64,000 nucleotides of DNA, taken from positions 107,080,826 through 107,144,825 of the forward strand of contig CM070546.1 in the NCBI GenBank assembly GCA_036346405.1, given 5' to 3'. The notes under the pieces were generated by a model that saw only the letters and a program-made list of their open reading frames with translations, searched no databases and was not told the DNA's origin. This DNA is from Phyllostachys edulis (Eukaryota > Streptophyta > Magnoliopsida > Poales > Poaceae). Made by a program: the position numbers and the translations under genes. How positions within the stretch are numbered: the stretch's first letter is position 1; the number at the start of each line of letters is the position of its first letter. Positions 24,066-33,834 of this stretch are shown here, in pieces.

Positions 24066-24777
24066 GAGCAGACTCCGAAGTATCTTCCTAAACCGAGGAA
24101 CTGATGTCGCCTGCCTTGAGTAAGGCTAACTCCTCCTCTGCCTACTGCAGCTTTTGGTGAGTGATGCGAAGCTCATCCAAAGTAGTCTGGTACATGTAGT
24201 CCATCGCCACAGTCATCTCCACCTGGTTGGTCAAACCAGGGTAGTCCTCATTCGCGGTGGTGCGAATGGTGCTGTGAGAGCTGGCTAGGAAGGAGAGCGG
24301 GAAGTATGGAAGTCGGTATCGGCAAGACCAACATCATAAAGATGTCGAAGGTTGAGGATAACACTCCGGGTTGCATCCTGGATGCTAGTGAAGAATGAGT
24401 CGTGAACATTGGTGCGTCGAAGGTGTGGAAGATGGTATCGTCTCTCGGGTTGGCGTAGAGTAGCACCTCTACTCTCCACCTCTCCTGGTTCCCCACCTTA
24501 TATTTGTATCCCTGAAAGGTAGGCCTCTTCCCAAAATATAGATGCTACATCATCTTCCAAAGTAAGGCTGCCCACTGTCCAGCGTACACACCGTGGGAGA
24601 TCGCGCTAGGTACTTCAGCCATCTACAATTTTTAAAAGAAGACACGAGTTAGAAATCATTTTTAAGGAGGAAAAGACAAGTAAGGACACTAGCTAGACAT
24701 ATAAAATATTTTAGGTTATGAAAATAAGTCCTTAGAGTATGTCTGTTTTAACTTTGGTTGCGACCTACAGTCGATAC

Positions 24778-24790
24778 GGTTCTCATACCA
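24778..24790 (-). promoter_or_regulatory. Degenerate primer binding site (initiator Met-tRNA type)
   Basis: The minus strand reads TGGTATGAGAACC, close to the TGGTATCAGAGCC sequence complementary to initiator Met-tRNA used by many plant LTR retrotransposons. It lies four bases from the LTR end at 24795, which supports both the minus orientation and the LTR border. Confidence 0.75.
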
Positions 24791-25840
24791 TCTTTGTCGA
24801 ACCCGGAAGTAGAAGGATCCTGGATTCTCTGTGTCTTCCATACTAGTCTAGGAACAGCTAGTGTACATAGTTCAATGAAAATGATAGCAGGTCCATATCA
24901 TGCATTTTATTGATATTATCATAGTTTTATTACAAAAGGGCATAAGGCCTAAATAAAAGTACAGCAGAAACATAAAGTAGTAGTAGGCCACACGATACAC
25001 CACAGACAATCCTCTAGGGCGTAGCCTAGTTGTCCAAGTCCTCACCAGTAGCATAGCACTCCTCCTCTGATCAACAATTTTATTAAGCAAGGTGAGTATG
25101 AGACGTACTCCGCAAGTTACACCCAAATAACATAATATAATGCATGAGGGTATGGCAAAGGATGGATTATATGGCTAAGTTTGTATAAAGCAATCTTTTT
25201 AAATATCTTTACTAAGTTTCGAGGCAAGTATACTATATCTAGAAATTGGTTTTTTTTAAAGTTTTAATCATCATTTTGAGTGTAGGATAAACCTCCATAC
25301 ACAATTGGTGAAGGAATAACCCCCTTAACACTAGCTGTCTGCCCAATTTTCCTATTTGGATAAACTACCCAAAATTATTTAGTTAAATCATTTTTAAAAT
25401 CTAACTTTGAGTGGATTTGCTCAATATGTCCATGACCGTGGACATGACTATTCGAATAATTTTCTACTCTATAGAGTTTGTACAACTTTACTAACAAGAG
25501 ATAGTTTGTTTAATATGTCGGCCAAGACACGCTTTGATAGGCGTGCGACTAACTGACCATCACAAAGCCTTTACCCTACACTATCCCAACATTATTATGC
25601 CCACTAAGGTTTCGTTACCGAAGGTTTCACGCCAAACAGTAACCCCTCTTGCGCCTATGTGGGTACTAAAAGTAGGTCTTCACGACATCTACACCTCAAG
25701 ATCACACAACCACGGTGAAATATTGTAGTTTAATTAGCCAGGTCTATCCCATTTCATACTTGTGGTAGTACGGTGGGGCTTAGCAAAAAGCGGCTCTCAG
25801 ACCGGTCCTTATTTAATTAGGCAACTTCCAACTAACCCTT

Positions 25841-28800
25841 TGTAACATCCCAAAAATGCCTAAATACGAAAATATGATATTTTTAAAATTTTTGTATGCT
25901 ACCTATTGTCATTTTACTTGCCTGCATTTTTTAGAGTTATTTGAGTGCATTTTCTCTTTTGCCGGCACAAGAAAACCCTAACACACAAACCCTAGAAATA
26001 AAAACCTTAAAAGCAGAAACCCTAAAAACATAAACCCTTGTATCAGAAATAGTAAAAACAAAATAAACTAAAGAGTATTGCCATTTGAAAAATTACATGA
26101 AGTATAAACCCTAGAATAAGAATAATATTCAAGAGCCGATTAGAATTATTTAAATATCGGATTATGAACTATCATCACACGAGAATTTCTTAAAACAAAT
26201 TGAAATGAGAGAATAATAATTAAAAGTCCAAATTGGGTATAATTGTACTGCTAATAAAAATGGGGAAATATTATCAAACATATTTTTATATTTTCCTCAA
26301 ATTAAATAATAAAGTAGAAGCAAATAGGAGCTTAAAAGATTTTTAAAGAAAACTAAGTAACAAATAAAATTCTACAAAAATTATAGTATGAACTAGACTT
26401 TGTCAGGAGCTTCTCCAAAAATTTCCATAGTTTATATGAGTCGGGTATCTATATTTAAAAATTCTGTTAAACCAGCAACCAATTTCTGAAATCTAGAAAA
26501 CCTATTTTCTATTTTTCCTCCCGCTGACTGCTAGGTCCTAGTGGCAGTCATCCCCTTCCTCATTGCTCTCGCTCTCCATGTGCTTGGCTTGCAACTCGCC
26601 ACCGCTTCACCGTCTAGCCCATGTCGTCGCCACCTCGCTCCCATCGCCATCACAGCCGCCGCACCGCCCACACCTCCCCTTGCCGCGTCGGCGAGCCCCT
26701 CCACCATCTGAGCACGTCAAAACGTGTCCCCAACCGCCCCAAGCAAAAGCTCTCAATCAATTGCATCATCCATTCACCGGAGCTCGCCGTAGCACCTTCT
26801 TCCCCAACCACGGTTGAAGCGCCGCCGCGACCAATACTCTTCGCTTGGTGCCCCTCCGGTCAATTCCTCACACCGGGAGCTCCACCTTGGCCTCCCTCTT
26901 CCACCCCTAGCCCTCTAATTTGGCTCTCCCTCTCCTCAACACCGCCGCCACGGAGCACCCGTCACAGCGCCGCCGGCTCCTGCCGTCAAGCCGCCTCGAC
27001 CTCCCTCCACCCTCACGACCAGCCCCGGTGAGTTCCCCTAGATCTCCTCTCGCTCATGCGCTTGCTAACTTCTCTTTTATCCTCCTCCAGTGCTGCCGCA
27101 CTTCTCCCTCCCCTACTCCGGCCGCCGCACATAGCCGCCTGGCCGCCACCGACCTCCTCAAGCCACGAAGCTACCACCAGGAGGACCGCCTCCCCCTCAG
27201 CAACCCGTTTTGGGCATCTCCACCTGCTCACCGCCGCCCCCTCGCCGCTGGCGTAGCATGCACGAGCCGCCTTCGGTTCCCCATCTTCCCCTCTGTATAT
27301 CTGTGTGATTTCCTCTATTTGTAGCAAGGTGAGTGACTGGTGTTTGAACCACTCAAATGAGTTAGCAAAAATGTGTAGTTTAAATTAGCAAGGATTTTAG
27401 TTAAACAATACTCCCACTAGGCAAATTTCTTCCCACTGTCCAGAATATCTGAACATGAACAGTAAGGTGATCTGAGGATAACTAGAATTATCAGTAGGAC
27501 TAATGACCTTGCTAATACCAATAGTTAGAACTTTTGTTGATTCAAATAGCCATTTGGACATTTGTCTAACAACAACACTTCATTTTTGAAATTTCTCCTG
27601 TTGTAAGTAGATGGGCAGAGAAGAGAATTTAGAGGGTGATTAGAATTAACAGTAAGCTTCTGACACTTCATAATGAATGGAAATTTTGTGGAATTAGTTA
27701 GCTATTAGAGGTTGATCTAAAAAAAGAGAACACTAATCTGGAAAAACAAGTTTTGAAATTGGTTATTCAAAGATAAGTTTAGGATTAGTATGTAGATCAT
27801 TAGGATCTTGTTAAAGTATAGGGGTTAGGCAAACTAGGGGTCAATTGTCAGGAAGAAGTAAACTGCTATCAACAGAACTATAAGGACAAATATGCCTTGT
27901 TTAGGCCATCACTAAGATGATGAGAACTTAAGGAATTAAGCTAATTAGTAGGGTTACTGATTAACTTGCAGATCAAATTACACCTACATCTTGTTAAGTT
28001 AATTTGTAGTTGGTTGGCAGGATGATTAGGAAATGACAAATAGCCACCAGTAATTAGTTCAAGGTATTTAGAGGTTAATTGAATAGATTAGTGGGCTAAA
28101 CATCAATTAACACTAAAAGGAAGTTGCAGTATAGAAATATGAAAAACAGGAAGCCTACTAGCAGTGGGCCTCATATCAATAAGTAGTTAGTTTAAAGACA
28201 CCTTAGTAGTAATTACACCTTGACTAAGTCGATCAGTAGGTAGTATATACAAATAGAAAGTAACTAGCACATGTTAGTGAGTTTTGTCAAATTATGATAG
28301 CTAAATTCATAGAGCAAGTTTAATAAGGAACTCTGTTAAGCTATAGTTAAATCAATACCAAGTAGGTCCATCCCAGATAGTTGGTTAATTAAATCTAATT
28401 GTTAGGGTTGCTGATTAACACACAGGTCAAGTTGCACTTGTATTTTGTTGAGCTAATTAGTATATTATTAGCAGTTGGATGTAAGCCATGAATAGTTGGG
28501 CAACATTAGGTAATTAGAACCTAAGATAATATAGTCATATTTAGAAATATGCCAAGTTAGTTAAGTCTGATTAACATGTAATAGTTATGAAAGCTAAATA
28601 GGCATCACTTAACCCCAGGCCATTAGCTATTGTCTAGTAAAGGTTAGATTGCTCAACAAAGATCAATATTAACTAGGGCAATAATATGACAATTACACTT
28701 CATCTAGGTCTTATTGGCAACTAGAAACTAAACTACGAGTCCAAGCCAGGTGAGATCTCCCATTAGATAAATGTTAATAAAATAAACTAGGTTAATTACT

Positions 28801-31515
28801 TACTAAACAAGAATTAGCAGCCAACGATACAACTGGTTAACTCACTAGGCTGATGTCCAGCCAATGCTTGGAAATTCCAGCTAAGGCTCATGGAATTTCC
28901 TAAATATAAAATAATAAAAGAAACTATTAATTGAGCCAGGTCCCATGTGTCGGTGAGAGTTATGTCTACCTAGAGCAAGCCCCGCACCTATGCATAGGTC
29001 TCACCTAACTATCATGGAATTTCCTCGATAAATAGAAAGTAATAACTAAAATAATCATTAGAGCAGCTAGGTGTCGTGTGAGCAACGGAGGTATATTCCC
29101 AAGTGGATGATAGAAGTTCATCCACTAAACAACATTGTCTAAACCCTAGCTATCACCCATCGCAATACGTCCCTAGTGATCGGACGATTCGTGATCCGAA
29201 AGCAAATCTGAGAGTATTACCTAACTAGGTAATCTCTCCCACCTAGGTAACCAATGTAGAATATTCAGATGAATATTCTCTCTGTCCCGTTAGAATCCTA
29301 ACCCCTTGCACCAACGGACTATCTGGGAGTCGATCCCTCTCGCCCCAACTCCGAATCAAACAGTCACATAACCCTAAGCCTGACCATCAATCAAAGATCC
29401 CACTACTAGACCAAACAAATAGAGCATGGATTTATCTACTTTCGTCTGCAATATTTCTTTCATCAACTCCTTTTTTATACTTTGGTCTGAAGTATTTCCT
29501 TCATCAACTTCCTTTGATTATATTTCGCCTGCAATATTTCTTTCATCAACTCCTTTGGATATACTTCATCTGAAGTATTTCTTTCATCAACTCCATTAGG
29601 TACGGTTAGTTTCGCCGGGAGTACTTCGTCCTTCCAAAAAAATCATTAGATATGTTTGCTTTCATTCAAAGTGTTTCCTTTTATTTGAATGTAGTTGGAT
29701 TTATTGGATTTCATTTGAATGCTTTCAGATGTTCTTGGGTTTGATCGTACTCTGCGTAGTTAGAATCTGACGATATAATGGAACAGCGACCCCAACAAGG
29801 GCGAGGTCCAGATCAAGATTGTCAAAACATTGAATATGATGTTATCAGCACGTTGAGCGGGATAATTATCAGAATATTGAGCCTTACCAGAATATTGAGT
29901 AAGGCGAGTCAATACTTTGATCATATTGTACCTAATTTTTGCAATTATATTGCTTTAAATTATGAAATTGCATTGCTATGTTTTATACAAACATATTGGT
30001 CTAACTCATAGTTAATGCCTTAATAATAATTGGTTATAAACTCCCAAATCCTTGAATTTGGACATTATCCTTGTCACCCTAGAATTAACTAGAATTAATG
30101 GTTAACATACTAGTTAATAAGTCCGTATCTAAGTGTCATGCTTAGCCTTGCTTAGATACATTGTCATGTGGGCAATAATTTGCCGAGACATCATTAAAAA
30201 TAAATGAAAATGAATTTGGGTAGTCGAGGCCAGAAGCCTGGCTGGTATGTTGGATTAAAGGTAATTTTAAAAGAAAAACCTAAAAAACAGATTTCGACTT
30301 AGGCGGCTGGATAGAGTGGCTGGTGTCGAGTGCACGAGAGAGAGAGAGTTGGTATGTGGATGTACTGCCCAAGTCTATTAATGACCTCTCATGTAAAGCA
30401 GTACAACCACAAGTCTGTAACACCTAAGACATGGTTAACTAATTTGTTCGCCTCCTCGCGATTTCACCACTGGTGGATGTGTGGAGTGTACAAAGGGCAA
30501 AGGGAGTCACCAATTCACACGGCGCCAATGGGAGACCTCCCGGGGGCAAGGCTTAGGAAGGTGATACTTAGCGGCGTGAAAGTGCAATGAGGTAGGACAT
30601 TGTAAAAGCCTTGTGATAATCAATATTAGCCAGTCACCTACGGAAGTGTGTCGGGGCAGTATAAGTTGATTTATCTCTTGTGGGTAAAGTATACAAACTC
30701 TGCAGAGTAAGAAAACTATCTGGATAGCCGTGCTCACGGTCAAGAGCGGTGTTGAGAACTTGCTTGATATAGCTTTCATTTTTATAAAACCATTTGTGTG
30801 TGTGGAATGGAAAGTTGGGTCGGGAACCCAGGGATTTGAAATGACCTGGTCGGGAACCAATGGTATATACGAGATAGCCTGAGCATTGGGTGGCTGTAGT
30901 CACTCAATGGTATAGGAGACGAAATCTCCACTAGTACTTTACAACAAAAACTCGGTTTATAAAACCTGTGTTAGTTAAAACTGCTGAGTCTCAGGATTTG
31001 CTACTACTTACCTTATTTCAATAAATGGCTTTGTGCAAATTAAAAGAACCTTGAACCTCCCTTTGTTTAGCCTTGCATATATAAAACTTGCATTGTGTGT
31101 TGACTCGCGAGTACGGTTGTGTACTCATACTCGCTATTTATATTCTTTTAGTTAGTAAGCATAAAAGAAGGCAGCAGGGACAAATATGAGCATTGGACAA
31201 GACTGAAGATCAAGAAGGCCAGGAATTAGGTCGCGAGCCCATAGTCAATTGTTGGTGGATATATCGTGAGGGTTCCACGTCTTACACTTTGATGTTGCTT
31301 CCGCTGCTGTTTTCTGAAAAATATTTGGCCTGTTCGGCCATTTTGCAGGTCAAAATCTGTAAGGTATATTTAGCTTTGTTTAATATTATGCAGTAGCTTT
31401 ACATTTTCATGATATATATTTGAACCAACAATGTAACTGTGTGTGCTATCTACTGATCTAGGGAATGACACAATTGTACACAATAGGTCCCAAGTTCCAA
31501 ATTTGGGGTCTAACA
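25841..31515 (+). mobile_element. 5.7-kb solo LTR with perfect 5-bp target-site duplication
   Basis: The unit starts TGTAACATCCC and ends GGGGTCTAACA. CCCTT is present directly before it (25836..25840) and directly after it (31516..31520). No gag, pol, primer site or polypurine tract lies inside, so it is a solo LTR left by recombination between the two LTRs of one insertion. Inside are a GC-rich block (26540..27330), a long AT-rich stretch with many TTAG and CTAG-type words (27360..28860), and a 41-bp tandem repeat near 29440. It shares only its first dozen bases and general terminal style with the LTR at 13414. Confidence 0.88.
29440..29593 (+). repeat. Four tandem copies of a 41-bp unit
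   Basis: Units begin TTTCGTCTGCAATATTTC or TTTGGTCTGAAGTATTTC and end TTCATCAACTCC. Two sequence types alternate (A-B-A-B), so the higher-order period is about 82 bp. Confidence 0.85.
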
Positions 31516-31771
31516 CCCTTGGGCATCAACCATTCGTTGAATTGAACCCGTGCATAAACTTGCACCCTACATCCATCCAAATTAGCCAAGTCTAAATCAG
31601 TTTTTAATTTATTTTGGTTCACAAATCATTTGCGAAGCTCTATGACAAAAAAAATGCCATATACTCATTTTTAAACTAAGTTGAATATTTGGCTAAATTC
31701 CCAAAGTAAACATTTTTGGTCTGAGCATATCTTTGCATAATATTTTTCAAATGGTTCCTAGTTCATACTAT

Positions 31772-31859
31772 TGTACCAACTAGGTTTTTCATCTAAGGTG
31801 ACAAGGTATAATTATTGTGCCAACTAGGTTTTTCATCTAAGGTGACAAGGTATAATTAA
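31772..31859. repeat. Tandem duplication of about 43 bp
   Basis: The segment containing CCAACTAGGTTTTTCATC and GGTGACAAGGTATAATTA occurs twice in direct succession with almost no change. It lies in the distal part of the outer element's 5' LTR. Confidence 0.85.
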
Positions 31860-33582
31860 ATTGAATACAAATAAGCGATGCAATAATAATTTTAAATAGA
31901 ATTTAAATAATTTAAATTACTAGGATTCAAATATGATAAATAGATCTAACTTGCCTTGCTCAAATTGTTGTTGATAAGACTCGTCGAAGAATTCTAGCTC
32001 TCTAGAGTTGTCGAAGTTTATACGTGAAAATAAGCTAAATTTAAATAAAATTAAAATGAACTCCAAATTGAATAATTTTGGTTTATTTAGCTAGATTATA
32101 ATTTTATATGAATTTAGAAATTCGAATCATTGGAGTCGGAGATTGTATGAAGGCTAGGAGAACGAGCCCTCGGAAGTTCGAATTCTAAAGAAATTACCCT
32201 AAATTCAAATTTCTAGATTTAATGAATTATTTTTCTAAAGAAAAATCTAAATATTGCACAATCACAACGTCAATGGCTGATTTTGATTTTTGGCTGAATT
32301 CTTTTTCTACGGGAAAATCCTATTGAGTCTTTGACATGTGGGCCCATGGTCCATGGACCAGGTCCACAAAAGTGCTTTGGACCACGGTGGACTAGGTGTG
32401 CGAAATAGTGCGTTTGCCCACTCAAGAAGCCATGCAAGCATGAAATGCGGGTATTGACGGGGCAAAAGGAGTTGACGTGGTGCCCATGTCACTCCGGCGA
32501 GTGGTGGCGCACGGGACCAAAGTGGTCGTCGATGTTACAGGCCGCAACGATGATCTCAGGTAGGCTCAAACAAAAGAGGAAGATGTGGGGAACCTGGTGC
32601 GCACCAAAACGGCGGCAAGGCATAAAGGGTTGGCCGGCGACGAGGAAGAAGAGCGGCGATGTGGTTCGGGCTCTAGCAGCAAAGGCGTTCCAATGGCGTT
32701 CCAGTGGCGAGAGTGTGCGCACAAGGTAGAACGCGGACCGGCGATGCTCTTGGTGTGGACGTTGTTGACAGACCTCCAACGGCGATGACACAATCGGCGA
32801 TGGCGCACCTCGGGGACGGTGGCAAAGAACTCCAAAATCTGACGAAAAGAAAGGAAGTGGGGAGCTAGGGTTACGGTGGAAGCACGAGTGAAGAAATGCG
32901 ACGGGGATGCTCCCTTTTATAGGGGCTAGGGGGTACTGAGGCAGCGAGGACGTGCACGGGTGTTACCTCGGCGGCGACGGAAATGAGCAATAACGCGATT
33001 TGAAAACGTATGAGTGAAAGCGAGAGATGGAGTGGAGATCGTGGGCGTTAATGCGCATGATCATGAGTGGTAACGGGCACAATTACACATGGGAGCAGTG
33101 AGAAAGACAGTGGTGCTGGCGTGGGCGCGAGGAAGAAGAAGAGGATGAGGGAGATGACACATGGGCCTCGCTGTCGTGAGAGGGAGGGAGAAGCTGACGG
33201 GGCAGGTCCGCATGTTAGCGAGGGAGAGAGAGAGAAGGCAGGTGTGAGCGTGCCGGGCATGGGGAAAAAGGAAATGGGCCGGAGAGATTAGGCCCAAAGC
33301 CAAAATCCGGATTTTTGATGATTTTTTATTTACAAAAATCGAGTTAAATTGAATAGGCTTTTAGAAAATAGCAAATAGAGTTCAAAATTCTAGAAAAATT
33401 CATAGAAATTCCTAAATTATTTTAAACTTAAATAAATGTTCCCATATCAAAATTGGTATTTAGTTTTGCACATAATTTATTTTGGCTTTAAAATAAATAG
33501 GAAAACTTTTAAAAATCCTAAAAATTCAAGGAAATTAATTAAAATTTTATTTTTGACATAAATAGAATTTTGGGATGTTACA

Positions 33583-33665
33583 CCATGCTACTACACCTTT
33601 TCACAGCGAAATGACAACATGGACCAACATTTTACAGTGAGTAGACACCACTCACCAATCATCAC
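33583..33665. repeat. Right-hand continuation of the minisatellite target
   Basis: CTACACCTTTTCA, AATGACAACA and GTGAGTAGACACCACTCACC reproduce the unit seen at 1..491. This shows that the whole 33-kb nest sits inside one minisatellite. The array ends about 50 bp before a TATA box (33714..33723). Confidence 0.8.
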
Positions 33666-33713
33666 ACTTTGCCATTTGTCATAATTTTCACCCTCAGCAC
33701 TACCCCATATCCG

Positions 33714-33723
33714 CTTATAAAAG
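33714..33723 (+). promoter_or_regulatory. TATA box of the split gene
   Basis: CTTATAAAAGG lies about 120 bp upstream of the ATG at 33835, and the minisatellite ends just before it. The spacing fits a plant core promoter, and the minisatellite was probably part of this gene's upstream region before the retrotransposon nest inserted. Confidence 0.6.
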
Positions 33724-33834
33724 GTGGGAGAAGAGAGTTGGAGGAGAACACTACAACACCATAGCCAGCACTTCATTACAACTTGTTTCGCACAAAAAAA
33801 GTGGAAGGAGGAGAACATTAGGTCAGCGTTGGAG

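Larger units (their letters stand above)
23760..24794 (-). other. Leader region of the outer chromovirus
   Basis: This interval lies between the primer binding site and gag on the minus strand. Near 23860..23885 there is a run of TTTTA units. A minus-strand frame at 24285..24479 (containing LRHLYDVGLADTDFH) looks like a remnant of a small ORF found before gag in some grass gypsy elements; this is tentative. Nothing else is supported. Confidence 0.5.
492..33582 (-). mobile_element. Outer chromovirus-type Ty3/gypsy element enclosing nested insertions
   Basis: A minus-strand LTR retrotransposon forms the outer shell. Its right edge reads, on the minus strand, TGTAACATCCC, and the inner end of that 5' LTR is at 24795. 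The left edge at 492 matches the inner end of the same LTR over 73 bp. Going leftwards from the 5' LTR come a degenerate initiator-Met primer site (24778..24790), gag, zinc knuckle and protease, reverse transcriptase and RNase H, and the integrase zinc-binding region. Everything after that is replaced by later insertions and deletions. Flanking bases are CCCTG on the left and CCATG on the right, possibly a target-site duplication with one change. The nested parts are listed separately. Confidence 0.75.
24795..33582 (-). repeat. 5' LTR of the outer chromovirus, split by a solo LTR
   Basis: On the minus strand it runs from TGTAACATCCC at 33582 to GGGTTCGACA at 24795. Without the inserted 25841..31520 segment it is about 3.1 kb. 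The internal boundary is supported by the adjoining primer site, and the 73 bp at 492..564 match its inner end. The part at 32440..33300 is GC-rich with overlapping open frames on both strands and no domain. Confidence 0.8.

Noticed and set aside
26563..27327. Long open frames on both strands
   Set aside because: They lie in the GC-rich block of a solo LTR and overlap in several frames, with Pro/Ser/Thr-rich composition. Base composition explains them.
13414..31515. The 5.4-kb LTR at 13414 and the 5.7-kb LTR at 25841 as a pair flanking one element
   Set aside because: Only the first dozen bases agree, and each has its own flanking evidence (polypurine tract with integrase for one, CCCTT duplications for the other). 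The minus-strand pol between them belongs to a third element.
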